DNA of 64,000 nucleotides, taken from positions 90,882 to 154,881 of the forward strand of contig CALFPJ010000021.1 of NCBI GenBank assembly GCA_937919655.1. Direction: 5' to 3'. Numbering within the stretch: the first letter of the stretch is position 1; the number at the start of each line of letters is the position of its first letter. This DNA is from an uncultured Gemmatimonadales bacterium. Its GTDB lineage: Bacteria > Gemmatimonadota > Gemmatimonadetes > Longimicrobiales > Gaopeijiaceae. The notes beneath the pieces were generated by a model that was given only the letters and a program-made list of their open reading frames with translations, ran no database searches and was not told the origin of the DNA. This document shows positions 1 through 8,615 of the stretch, in pieces. Position numbers and translations under genes: made by a program.

Positions 1-366
1 AATTTCGGCCACCATAGGTGCCGCACCGGTGCCGGTTCCGCCGCCCATTCCGGCTGTGACGAATACCAGGTCTGCGCCGTCGAGCGCACGACGTACATCC
101 TCTTCACTTTCGGCGAGTGCCTGACGCCCCACCTCGGGACGTGCTCCCGCACCCAGACCGCGCGTGAGCTTCTTACCAATCTGAAGTGTGACCTGGGCCC
201 GCGACCCTTTGAGCGCCTGCGCGTCGGTGTTCATGGAAATGAACTCGACCCCCTCCAGGTCCTCATCAATCATGCGGTTGATCGCGTTGCCGCCGGCCCC
301 GCCGACGCCAACCACCTTCATCCTAGCATTCTGAATCGGGGTTTCCTCGAACTCGAAGATCATCAT
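1..366 (-). CDS. ftsZ: Cell division protein FtsZ, N-terminal part (cut by window start)
   Basis: Tubulin-like GTPase that polymerises into the Z ring at midcell. Only the first 122 codons are in the window. They show the FtsZ start (residues about 17-35, [15 protein letters not shown]), the NTDAQAL stretch, and the nucleotide-binding tubulin signature [10 protein letters not shown] near residues 108-117. Two adjacent ATGs (366 and 363) are possible starts, behind the strong site AGGGAGGAG. It is the last visible gene of the dcw cluster, 68 bases after ftsA. The C-terminal domain and the tail that binds FtsA lie outside the window. Identification is secure. Confidence 0.97.
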   Translation of the reverse strand, partial: MMIFEFEETPIQNARMKVVGVGGAGGNAINRMIDEDLEGVEFISMNTDAQALKGSRAQVTLQIGKKLTRGLGAGARPEVGRQALAESEEDVRRALDGADLVFVTAGMGGGTGTGAAPMVAEI

Positions 367-434
367 GTCTCCTCCCTAGCGGAGTGTTGGAACAGCGAAA
401 ACGTACGGTGGCCACCCAATTTCAAGGCGGTCCA

Positions 435-1673
435 CTAGAAAAATTCCTTCAGCCACACACCGAGCTTCGTCATCACTCCCGACGTGACCGTGGACGCACC
501 CCGGCCTGTCTCGGCAAAACGGTCGGCGCCCCAGAGCGCGAGACCCGTGGAGATCGCAAAGCGCGGCCGACCGACCGAGTCAGCCAACCCGAACAGACCT
601 TCCCTCGGCACACCAAGGCGGACCGGCGATGCGAATATCTGCTGCGCGAGCTCGACGATACCGGGGATCGCGACGGTCCCGCCCGTCAGCACCACCCCTG
701 CACCAAGCTTGTCCAGCAACCCGTGATCTTGCAGTTCGCCCTGGACGAGACCGAACATCTCGTCGAGACGCTGCTCGATGATGTGTGCAATCAGTTCCCT
801 CGCCACGGCGCGCATCTGACCCGGTGACGGGCCAGGCATTTCAACCGTCTCTCGAGGGTCGACGAGCTGCGCAAACGCGGTTCCATATTGTTCTTTGGCC
901 TTTTGCGCCTCCGCGTACGGCACCGAAAGACCGCGTACCAGATCTGCGGTGAGCGTGTTGCCGCCGAAGGGCAGGATGGAGACATGCTGAACCTTGCCCT
1001 GGTAGTAGGCGGCCACGTCCGTCGTCGAGGCGCCGATTTCGACCATAGCGACGCCGACTTCTTTCTCGTCTTCGGTGAGAACCGCACGGGCTCCCGCCAG
1101 GGGCTCCAGCACCAGTTCCTGAACACGGTAGCCCGCACGGTTCACAGCTTTGCGAATGTTGGTCGATGCGGTGATGGCGCAGGTGACCAGGAAGACCTCA
1201 GCCTCGAGACGTACGCCGGACATGCCCATGGGATCTTTGATGCCCCGCTGGCGGTCGACCCGATACTCCTGGGGGATCGCGTGCAGCATTTCCCGATCCG
1301 GAGGAAGCGCCACGGCGCGCGCCACGATGTGGCAACGCTCCACGTCATCCGCGGTCACTTCGTCTTCGGTGATCGCGACCACACCCATGGAGTTGGTGGC
1401 GCGCACATGATCTCCACCAATGCCGGCGTAGACGCGGTCGACCGTCGCCCCTGCCATCAATTCGGCTTCCTTCATCGAAGCACGAACCGACTCGGTCATC
1501 TCCTCAATGTTGGTGACCATGTCACCTCGGAGACCACCGGTGCGAGCCTGGCCGACCCCGAGGATGTTGAGCCCCGGGCGGCGTGGGTCGCCCACGATTT
1601 CCCCGATGACCGCACAGGTGCGGGTGGTTCCGATGTCGAGGCCTGCGATAAGATTTGAGCGCATGATCGTCAC
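435..1673 (-). CDS. ftsA: Cell division protein FtsA
   Basis: Actin-like ATPase that tethers FtsZ filaments to the inner membrane and recruits later divisome proteins. The 412 residues show the phosphate-1 motif GLDIGTTRTCAVIG at about 11-24, the SHS2/1C region after it, the phosphate-2 segment VEIGASTTDVA, and the adenosine motif VVLTGGTVAIPGI. The extreme C-terminus (TKLGVWLKEFF) is the expected amphipathic membrane-targeting helix. The start is GTG at 1673, overlapping the ftsQ stop as GTGA; an ATG three codons in is an alternative. Length is usual for the family. Expected to be translationally coupled to ftsQ. Confidence 0.96.
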   Translation of the reverse strand: MTIMRSNLIAGLDIGTTRTCAVIGEIVGDPRRPGLNILGVGQARTGGLRGDMVTNIEEMTESVRASMKEAELMAGATVDRVYAGIGGDHVRATNSMGVVAITEDEVTADDVERCHIVARAVALPPDREMLHAIPQEYRVDRQRGIKDPMGMSGVRLEAEVFLVTCAITASTNIRKAVNRAGYRVQELVLEPLAGARAVLTEDEKEVGVAMVEIGASTTDVAAYYQGKVQHVSILPFGGNTLTADLVRGLSVPYAEAQKAKEQYGTAFAQLVDPRETVEMPGPSPGQMRAVARELIAHIIEQRLDEMFGLVQGELQDHGLLDKLGAGVVLTGGTVAIPGIVELAQQIFASPVRLGVPREGLFGLADSVGRPRFAISTGLALWGADRFAETGRGASTVTSGVMTKLGVWLKEFF

Positions 1674-2407
1674 TTTCGGGCAGTTTTGCGGACCACGACC
1701 TGATCTTCGAATCTCAGGTCAATGGCGCAGGGGATGTTTCCCGGCGTGCGTGCTAGGGCGTCGGCGAGCGCGATGAGTCCCTCCCTGAGCCTTGCCTGCG
1801 GCAGGCCGTAAGGAAGGAGGAAGTCGACCCTCGGTTCGGCCCAGCGGGCCACGAGCGAGTTCCGGTCACCTGGGGTAATCTCAGAGACCATCTGCAAGAA
1901 TGCGGTGTCCACGCTCATCAGGCGGCTGACCTCGGCCACCAGAGCACGTAGATCCTCCGGAAGCAGGCGGGAACCGTCAGCAAGTCGCTGCGTGGTTTCG
2001 ATCAGCGGCAGGTCCAAACGGTGCTCTGCTGGGTCGATCGGGAGGCGTGTGCCGTCCTCGTCGACCGGCTCCACGATCGGCGTCGACACCAAGGCGATAG
2101 GACGGCGCTCGGTGACATATACACGCAGGCGATCAGGAACGACCCGCTCGATCACTGCACCCAAAACGAGCGGGTGGCCGCGAAGCGACTCCTCCCACAC
2201 GTCGGTGTCTCCCCAGACCGATGTCTCAGCGTTGATCCCCATCGCCTCAATCGCGTCTTCTCGGGACAGGTAACGAAGACCGATCACCTCTATCTCTCGG
2301 ATGCGGAACGCCTCCATCGCGCCCAGGGCTTCTGGCACTCTGTCACCCCAAGCGAGGCCGGCGCCGAGTACTGCAGTCACGAGGAGAATGCGCACGTCTC
2401 TACGCAT
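1670..2407 (-). CDS. ftsQ: Cell division protein FtsQ (DivIB)
   Basis: Bitopic divisome protein that links early and late division proteins. It has a short basic cytoplasmic tail (MRRDVR), one membrane helix (about residues 7-22), then a POTRA-like domain (FRIREIEVIGLRYLSREDA) and the FtsQ beta domain. ATG at 2407 is chosen because it has GGAGG nine bases upstream and overlaps the murC stop by eight bases; an upstream GTG at 2467 would add 20 residues but lacks a ribosome binding site. It follows murC directly, so the ddl and murB genes often found here are absent. Confidence 0.9.
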   Translation of the reverse strand: MRRDVRILLVTAVLGAGLAWGDRVPEALGAMEAFRIREIEVIGLRYLSREDAIEAMGINAETSVWGDTDVWEESLRGHPLVLGAVIERVVPDRLRVYVTERRPIALVSTPIVEPVDEDGTRLPIDPAEHRLDLPLIETTQRLADGSRLLPEDLRALVAEVSRLMSVDTAFLQMVSEITPGDRNSLVARWAEPRVDFLLPYGLPQARLREGLIALADALARTPGNIPCAIDLRFEDQVVVRKTARK

Positions 2408-3812
2408 GAACTCGCGCCTCCAATCGCGCGAGGACACTCGCCCCGAGCGTCTCGATAGACCCCGCACCGAGCGTGATCAACACATCACCGTCGTCCAACG
2501 CATCCGCGAGCGCTTCACTGAGTGCATCGAGCTCCTCGACGTAGCGGACGTCGCTATGCCCAACAGCCTCCACCTCGGACGCGACCGTTCGCCCGGTGAC
2601 GCCTGGGATGGGTAGCTCACGCGCGGGGAATACATCGGTGATCCAGGCCACGTCAGCGGCCGCGAGCGCCGCGCCGAAGTCCGCGGCGAAATCGCGGGTC
2701 CGCGAATACAGATGCGGTTGAAAGGCGACCACGAGCCGGCGCTCCGGAAACATGGACCGAGCCGCCGCCAGCGTTGCTTGGATTTCCGTAGGATGATGTG
2801 CGTAGTCGTCCACGACGATCACACCTTTCGACTCACCCAGGCGTTCGAAGCGGCGACCTACGCCTCGGAAGTCAGCGAGCCCCGAAAGAATCGCAGTCCA
2901 ATCGACATTGAGCGCCCGGGCGGCCGCGGAGGCGGCGAGCGCGTTGCGCAGGTTGTGCAGGCCACCGAGCGAAAGCGTCATCTCCCCGACCACGGAGCCC
3001 TCTTCGACCACCGTACAGCGTGTGTGGCTTTCAGTCACCCTGACGTCGATGGCCCGCAGCATCGAACCAGCAGACGTCCCGTAGGACAGTCCCGCGGTGC
3101 CCACGTGTGGCAGGAGCGATGACGCTCCATGGTCGTCGGCACAGGCGATGATTCGCCCACCACCGCGGACACCTGCCAAGAACGTTAGGAAACCTTCACG
3201 CACCCCTCTTAGGTCACCGTAGATCTCCAAGTGATCGGCTTCGAGATTGGTCACCACTGCTACATCCGGAGTCAGCGTGTGAAACGAGCGGTCGTACTCG
3301 TCCGCTTCGACCACGAACAGTGCGTCCGATCCGAAGCGGAGATTGCCGTCCCAGCCATGAACACGTCCGCCGACAAATCCGGTCGGATTGAGTCCACCAG
3401 CGGCGAGGACCTGGGTCGTCATGGCGGTTGTCGTCGTCTTCCCATGGGTGCCGGCGATGGCCACGACAAGACCGCGATTTACGATCGCGCCGAGCGCCTG
3501 GGCCCGCTTGAGGACCGGGATGCCACGTTCATACGCACGCAGGAGTTCCGGGTGATCCGACGGTACCGCGGCGGTGACCACCAGCGCAGAGGCGTCTTCC
3601 ACGTGCTCAGCATCGTGGCCAATGGACACGGTCACGCCCAAGCGAGCGAGGTCATTAAGGGAACGATTCTCCTTCGTATCGCAGCCCGAAACCGATCCGC
3701 CGTGACGACTGAGCAGTTCAGCGAGTGCGCACATGCCCGCGCCCCCCATGCCCATGAAGTGCACGGGGCCCTCGGCAGCGAGCGATCGCAGATCCAATTC
3801 TACGCCGGTCAT
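2400..3812 (-). CDS. murC: UDP-N-acetylmuramate--L-alanine ligase MurC
   Basis: Cytoplasmic ATP-dependent ligase that adds L-alanine to UDP-MurNAc, the first amino acid of the peptidoglycan stem. The protein has 470 residues, the usual length. It opens with the Rossmann-like motif FMGMGGAGMCALAELL, has the ATP-binding loop AGTHGKTTTTAM in the central domain, the VVEADEYDRSF segment, and the C-terminal VVDDYAHHPTEI motif typical of MurC. The start ATG at 3812 overlaps the murG stop as ATGA; the open frame extends further upstream but that part is antisense-frame noise within murG. Confidence 0.96.
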   Translation of the reverse strand: MTGVELDLRSLAAEGPVHFMGMGGAGMCALAELLSRHGGSVSGCDTKENRSLNDLARLGVTVSIGHDAEHVEDASALVVTAAVPSDHPELLRAYERGIPVLKRAQALGAIVNRGLVVAIAGTHGKTTTTAMTTQVLAAGGLNPTGFVGGRVHGWDGNLRFGSDALFVVEADEYDRSFHTLTPDVAVVTNLEADHLEIYGDLRGVREGFLTFLAGVRGGGRIIACADDHGASSLLPHVGTAGLSYGTSAGSMLRAIDVRVTESHTRCTVVEEGSVVGEMTLSLGGLHNLRNALAASAAARALNVDWTAILSGLADFRGVGRRFERLGESKGVIVVDDYAHHPTEIQATLAAARSMFPERRLVVAFQPHLYSRTRDFAADFGAALAAADVAWITDVFPARELPIPGVTGRTVASEVEAVGHSDVRYVEELDALSEALADALDDGDVLITLGAGSIETLGASVLARLEARVHA

Positions 3813-4951
3813 AAGGCAGATCCCCGAGCAGAGAGCAACGCATTTACGGCAGCAGCAATCGTGTTGGCAGCACCGGGGAGCGCCCGCGTCTGGGCCGCGT
3901 GACGCATGGCCTTGAGCGCACTCGGTTGCGAGGCCAACGTCATGATCTCGGCCCAAAGGGCCTCTCCTGTCAGGCCCTGCTCTGCCATGACTCGGGCGGC
4001 CCCTGCGGTCGCAAGCGCCTCGGCGTTGTGCGCCTGGTGGTTCGCCGCGGCACTCGGAAGCGGTACGAGGAGGGCGGGAAGGCCCTGGTTGAGGAATTCC
4101 GCGGTCGTCATGGCGCCTGAGCGACTGACCGCGAGGTCTGCGGCCGCGAGCGCGACAGGCATTTCTTCGATGTAAGGGAGCGCGGTGACCCAATCAGTAC
4201 CGAGACGGGTCAAGGCGTTCGAGACGCCGTCGAAATGGCTCGGCCCGGTGGACCACAGGAGGCGCAGCGTGTCGGGTCGCTGTAGGCGTCCTTCGGCCAC
4301 ACCGCGCACCGCGTCGCCAACCACGGCGTTGAGCGCCTTCGACCCCTGACTGCCGCCCGTGACGAGAACAACGAAAGCATCGCGCGGCAGCGAGAACTCG
4401 GAGCGGGCGACCTCCGTGGAGTGATGCGGGGCCGGTCGGACCGGGTTTCCGCTCACCTGCACTCGGTCCTGCACCGAAGCGGGCAGATGCGTGAGTGCCT
4501 CCGGGAAGGCGATGTGAATGGCACTGGCCATTCGGCTCAAGACTCGAGTCGACACTCCGGGCACAGAATTCTGCTCCTGCAACAACAGCGGGATTCCCAT
4601 CAGCCCAGCGACGAAGCCTGCCGGTGCTCCGGCGTACCCCCCGGTTACCACGACCGCCTCCGGTCGTAGTCGCCGGAACAGCTCGCCGACAGAGTAGAGC
4701 GACCGCAAAAGCGCCAGGCCCGTGCGCCAACTCGACAGAGGACGAGCTCGGTCGATGCCAAGCACAGGAAGAAGCACATGGTCCTCGCCGCGCTGCGGTA
4801 GGATTCTGGACTCGATTCCCCTCGTGGCACCCACAAAGAATGCGCTCGCGTCTGGCCGCAACTGACGGAACGCATCCGCGATCGCCAAAGCGGGGTAAAG
4901 ATGTCCCCCAGTCCCGCCGCCAGAGAAGACGACCACAGGCCCGTCATGCAC
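3809..4951 (-). CDS. murG: UDP-GlcNAc:lipid I N-acetylglucosaminyltransferase MurG
   Basis: Membrane-associated GT28 glycosyltransferase that converts lipid I to lipid II. The N-terminal loop VVFSGGGTGGHLYPALAIA and the second glycine loop VTGGSQGSKALN are family signatures, as are LLQEQNSVPG and the C-terminal donor-binding region SRSGAMTTAEFLNQGLPALL. GTG at 4951 is the preferred start because it puts the glycine loop close to the N-terminus, has AAGGTGG upstream and overlaps the ftsW stop by eight bases; a TTG at 4984 is the alternative. Forms a coupled unit with ftsW and murC. Confidence 0.94.
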   Translation of the reverse strand: MHDGPVVVFSGGGTGGHLYPALAIADAFRQLRPDASAFFVGATRGIESRILPQRGEDHVLLPVLGIDRARPLSSWRTGLALLRSLYSVGELFRRLRPEAVVVTGGYAGAPAGFVAGLMGIPLLLQEQNSVPGVSTRVLSRMASAIHIAFPEALTHLPASVQDRVQVSGNPVRPAPHHSTEVARSEFSLPRDAFVVLVTGGSQGSKALNAVVGDAVRGVAEGRLQRPDTLRLLWSTGPSHFDGVSNALTRLGTDWVTALPYIEEMPVALAAADLAVSRSGAMTTAEFLNQGLPALLVPLPSAAANHQAHNAEALATAGAARVMAEQGLTGEALWAEIMTLASQPSALKAMRHAAQTRALPGAANTIAAAVNALLSARGSAL

Positions 4952-6119
4952 GGGCCACCTTTCCGCCACGCGCCGCGCGAGCAACCGACATGAGGATGCC
5001 GAGCGCCGCGAGCGTGACCACCAAGTTCGAGCGACCGTACGACACCAGCGGCAGCGCGAGCCCAGTGGGTGGCACTAGCCCCAGGCCAACCGCCATATGG
5101 AGCACAGCCTGAAGTGCGATCAGACTCGTGAAGCCGATCGCGAGTAGCTCGCCGAACATGTCCGGCGCGCGGCCCGCGATGCGAAAGCCCACGAGCACGA
5201 TCGCCATGAAGACCGTTACCAGGAACAAGACGCCCATGAGTCCCCATTCCTCGCCGACCATGGCGAAAATGAAGTCGTTGTGAGCGAACGGGAGGAAGCC
5301 AAATTTTTGCCGTCCCTCTCCAAAACCGACGCCGGCCAATCCGCCGGAGCCTAGAGCGACGAGCGACTGGCGGACCTGGAAGCCCGCTCCACTTGGATCG
5401 AGCGCAGGATTCAGGAAGGCATCGATTCGGTCCTGTCGAAATCCCACAGCGAGCTGGTTCAAGAAGACCGGCACCACCAGGAATCCCAAGAACACGAAGT
5501 GCCCGATACGCGCACCAGCCGCAAACACGATGATCACACCCAGAAGCGCCGTAAGGACCGCCGTCGACAGGTCCGGCTCCAGCGCGATCGGGATCAAGAC
5601 GGCACCCCACATCACGAAGAACGGCCCGAGGCCGTTGCTCAGGGAGGCAAACTGCGGCGCCTTCTTCACGGCCATGGAGGCGGTCCAAATGATTATCGCG
5701 ATCTTCGCGAACTCCGACGGCTGGACGGTTACTCCGATCCGAAGCCAACGACGGGCCCCGTTGATCTCGGGGGCGATGGCCTCTGTACCTGGCAGGATCA
5801 GGATGACGAGCGCGACCACGCTTCCCCACATTAGAGGCCACGCCAGTCGGTCCCATTTTGTGTAAGGGACCAGGGCGCACCCCATCAGCACCAAGAGGCC
5901 GACCCCTGCCCCCGCAGCCTGCCGGAGTACGTAGTACGTGTCCGGGAGATTCTGTCTCATGGCGAGCACTGAGGACGCGCTATAGAGCGTAAGGAGTCCG
6001 AACACCAGAAGGATCACCGTGAGCCCCATGATTGCCGGACCTTCCCAACCCCGTCCCAGACCTGAGTCGGGCAGGCGGATGTGTTGCGTCGGCGCAACGT
6101 CCATGGGGCGGGCGGTCAT
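4944..6119 (-). CDS. ftsW: SEDS peptidoglycan glycosyltransferase FtsW
   Basis: Multi-pass SEDS-family polymerase that builds septal glycan with its partner FtsI. The 391 residues hold about ten membrane segments, the LYSASS motif at the end of the first helix, the EPDLSTA catalytic loop (the usual motif is EPDxG/STA), the FGFLPFAHNDFIFA loop, and a C-terminal PTGLALPLVSYGRSN segment. The last motif is normally SYGGSS, so the arginine and asparagine are unusual. The start ATG overlaps the murD stop as ATGA. Placement between murD and murG argues for FtsW rather than RodA. Confidence 0.94.
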   Translation of the reverse strand: MTARPMDVAPTQHIRLPDSGLGRGWEGPAIMGLTVILLVFGLLTLYSASSVLAMRQNLPDTYYVLRQAAGAGVGLLVLMGCALVPYTKWDRLAWPLMWGSVVALVILILPGTEAIAPEINGARRWLRIGVTVQPSEFAKIAIIIWTASMAVKKAPQFASLSNGLGPFFVMWGAVLIPIALEPDLSTAVLTALLGVIIVFAAGARIGHFVFLGFLVVPVFLNQLAVGFRQDRIDAFLNPALDPSGAGFQVRQSLVALGSGGLAGVGFGEGRQKFGFLPFAHNDFIFAMVGEEWGLMGVLFLVTVFMAIVLVGFRIAGRAPDMFGELLAIGFTSLIALQAVLHMAVGLGLVPPTGLALPLVSYGRSNLVVTLAALGILMSVARAARGGKVARA

Positions 6120-7471
6120 GCAGCCTCCCGTGCCAGTTCCGAAAAGTGGCGGCCGCGTTCCTCGTAGTTCACGAACATGTCGAAGCTTGAGCAGGCGGGA
6201 GACAGCAAGATCACGTCGCCTGACGCGGCAATCGATGAGGCGCGCGTCGTGACCGCACGCAGGTCTCCGGGCACAAACTCGGCGACGGAGACCTCCGAGG
6301 AGATGCGTTGACCTGCGGCCCCGTAGGTGAGCACCGCTTTGACGGTCGCGTCAGCTGGCACGAGGCAGGAGAAGTCCTCCCCCTTATCCTTTCCGCCCAC
6401 AAGCAGGACAACTGGCCGAGAGAGGCTGCTCAGCGCGCTACGGGTGGCCGCAACGTTTGTCGCCTTGGAGTCGTTGACCCACAGAACGCCGTCCCTTTCA
6501 ATGACCGGCTCCAACCGATGAGGGAGCGGCCGAGCACTGAGAAGGCCCGTTGCGATTCCCTGGCAGCTCGCGCCCGCTAGGCTCGCTGTCAGCGCGGCGG
6601 CGAGTGCGTTGTGGCGGTTGTGGCGGCCCAAGAGCGGGAGGTCAGAGTCGGATATGAGGCGATGGGTGCTATGGTCGACACGAAGCGTCAAGAAGCCCTG
6701 AGTCGAGAAAGCGTGGGTTCCTGTGTCTTCCTGCTCACCGAAGAAGAAGCGCGACCCAGGCGTGTCACCCATCCACTTCGTGACCACCGTGTCCGCCGCC
6801 GGCAGCACCCACACGCTGTCGGCACTGGCCCGCTCCAGCATGCGAGCCTTGTCCGCATAGTACGCCGCCACGCCCTCATACCGGTCCAGATGATCGGGAG
6901 CGAGGTTGGTGACCACACCGATATCCGGTCGGAACGTCTCCACGTCGGCGAGCTGGAACGAGCTCATTTCCAGTACGTACCAATCCGGCGGCTCAGCCAA
7001 GAGAGCGAGCTCCGAAGCAGGCGGTGCGAGTCCGCCTCCCACATTACCGCCCACGGCCGCTCTGACGCCTGCAGCCTCGAGGAGGTGCGCCACCAGCAAG
7101 GCCGTTGTGGTCTTTCCATTGGTTCCGGTAATCCCGATCAGTGAACCAGAGAAGAACCGAACGGCGAACTCTGGCTCGGAGATCCACCCAACACCACGAT
7201 CTTCGAGCGCCCTGAGGACCGGAGCGCGTGGAGGGATTCCTGGGCTGACGACGACGAGGTCGGCTCGCGCCATTCGTTCGAGGTCGTGTTCTCCCACGTC
7301 GACGCGGGCGCCTGCTCCTCGCAGGTCGGCTCCACGAGTTGCAACTGCGGGTTCAGTATGCAGATCCGAGACATAGACGTCTGCTCCTTTTGCCAAAGCC
7401 AGTCGAGCTGCGGCGACGCCGCTCGCTCCTAGGCCGATGATTGCCACTGTTGATCCGTTCAAGTCCTTCAT
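6116..7471 (-). CDS. murD: UDP-N-acetylmuramoyl-L-alanine--D-glutamate ligase MurD
   Basis: Cytoplasmic Mur ligase that adds D-glutamate to UDP-MurNAc-L-Ala. The N-terminal domain starts AIIGLGASGVAAARLA, the central domain has the ATP loop GITGTNGKTTTALLV and the LNLAPDHLDRY segment, and the C-terminal domain holds WVNDSKATNVAAT and LLVGGKDKGEDF, all characteristic of MurD. At 451 residues it is normal length. It is separated from mraY by 37 bases and overlaps ftsW by four bases (ATGA). Confidence 0.96.
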   Translation of the reverse strand: MKDLNGSTVAIIGLGASGVAAARLALAKGADVYVSDLHTEPAVATRGADLRGAGARVDVGEHDLERMARADLVVVSPGIPPRAPVLRALEDRGVGWISEPEFAVRFFSGSLIGITGTNGKTTTALLVAHLLEAAGVRAAVGGNVGGGLAPPASELALLAEPPDWYVLEMSSFQLADVETFRPDIGVVTNLAPDHLDRYEGVAAYYADKARMLERASADSVWVLPAADTVVTKWMGDTPGSRFFFGEQEDTGTHAFSTQGFLTLRVDHSTHRLISDSDLPLLGRHNRHNALAAALTASLAGASCQGIATGLLSARPLPHRLEPVIERDGVLWVNDSKATNVAATRSALSSLSRPVVLLVGGKDKGEDFSCLVPADATVKAVLTYGAAGQRISSEVSVAEFVPGDLRAVTTRASSIAASGDVILLSPACSSFDMFVNYEERGRHFSELAREAA

Positions 7472-7508
7472 TCCTCATGCCCATTCCCTTGGGACGCAGC
7501 GTATTTGC

Positions 7509-8615
7509 TCATCGAATCTTGAGCGTGCTGATCGCGAGCATCGCGAAGAGGATTCCCAGAATCCAAAACCGGACCACCACCTTGGTCTCCGGCCAACCGA
7601 GCTTCTCGAAGTGGTGATGAATGGGGGCCATTCTGAAGACGCGCCGCCCCTCGCCGTAACGGCTGCGCGTGTAGCGAAACCACCCTGTTTGCACGATGAC
7701 GGACACGGTCTCGATCACGAACACGCCACCCACGATGACCAGCAGAAACTCGGCCTTCAGAAGGATGGCCATCACGCCGATCGCGCCCCCGAGGGCGAGC
7801 GAGCCCGTGTCCCCCATGAAGACTTCGGCGGGGTGCGTGTTGAACCACAGAAATCCGATGGCTGCTCCCGCCAGTGCGACGGCGAAGATCGAGAGTTCTC
7901 CTGCACCCGGCAGGTGGAAGAATCCGAGATACGCCGACATGTCCACGCGACCGGCGATGTAGGCGAAGATCCCGAGGGTCACCGCGCTGATTGCCGTGAG
8001 CCCGGCAGCCAACCCGTCGAGCCCGTCGGTCAGGTTTACCGCGTTGGACGAGCCGGAAACCACGATGCCCGTGAAGACCACGAAGACGATCGGCGCGAAC
8101 GTGGCCTGTAGGCCTGAAAAGAATGGGACAGCCGTGGCGGTCGCGGGGTGAGGTGATATCGGATTAAGGACCAAGAACGCACCGAGCGCCAAGCCGAACG
8201 TCCACTGCCCCACCATTTTGTATTTCGCAACCAGGCCGCGCGTCTTGCCTTGGACGACCTTGAGGTAGTCGTCGAGGAACCCGATCGCCCCCATCCACAA
8301 CAGCGAGACGATCGCGATGATCGTGTAAGGGTTGGTGAGATCGGCCCACAGCAGCGTCGAAAGGACCGCGGACATGATGATCAGCAAGCCGCCCATCGTC
8401 GGCGTGCCTGCTTTCACAAGGTGGGTCTCCGGTCCGACAGCACGGACGACCTGTCCGACATTCGCGAGCCGGAGGCGTCGGATCACGATGGGACCGAAGA
8501 CGAATGCGATGAGCAGGGACGTAACCACCGCGCCGGCTGCCCGGAACGTGATATACCGGAAGACGTTAAAGAGGATGTGGATGTCGCTGAGCCCGGGGAA
8601 CAGGTGGTAGAACAT
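7509..8615 (-). CDS. mraY: Phospho-N-acetylmuramoyl-pentapeptide transferase MraY
   Basis: Integral membrane enzyme that moves phospho-MurNAc-pentapeptide onto undecaprenyl phosphate to make lipid I. The 368 residues hold about ten membrane helices and the diagnostic loops GTPTMGGLLI, the aspartate-rich GFLDDYLKV, the SNAVNLTDGLDGLAAG motif, FMGDTGSLALGG and the C-terminal RMAPIHHHFEKLGWPE. The start ATG overlaps the murF stop (TGATG). All catalytic aspartates expected from the family are present. Confidence 0.97.
   Translation of the reverse strand: MFYHLFPGLSDIHILFNVFRYITFRAAGAVVTSLLIAFVFGPIVIRRLRLANVGQVVRAVGPETHLVKAGTPTMGGLLIIMSAVLSTLLWADLTNPYTIIAIVSLLWMGAIGFLDDYLKVVQGKTRGLVAKYKMVGQWTFGLALGAFLVLNPISPHPATATAVPFFSGLQATFAPIVFVVFTGIVVSGSSNAVNLTDGLDGLAAGLTAISAVTLGIFAYIAGRVDMSAYLGFFHLPGAGELSIFAVALAGAAIGFLWFNTHPAEVFMGDTGSLALGGAIGVMAILLKAEFLLVIVGGVFVIETVSVIVQTGWFRYTRSRYGEGRRVFRMAPIHHHFEKLGWPETKVVVRFWILGILFAMLAISTLKIR

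Noticed and set aside
888..1658. Plus-strand frame of 256 codons within ftsA
   Set aside because: ftsA is certain on the other strand; high GC favours long antisense frames.
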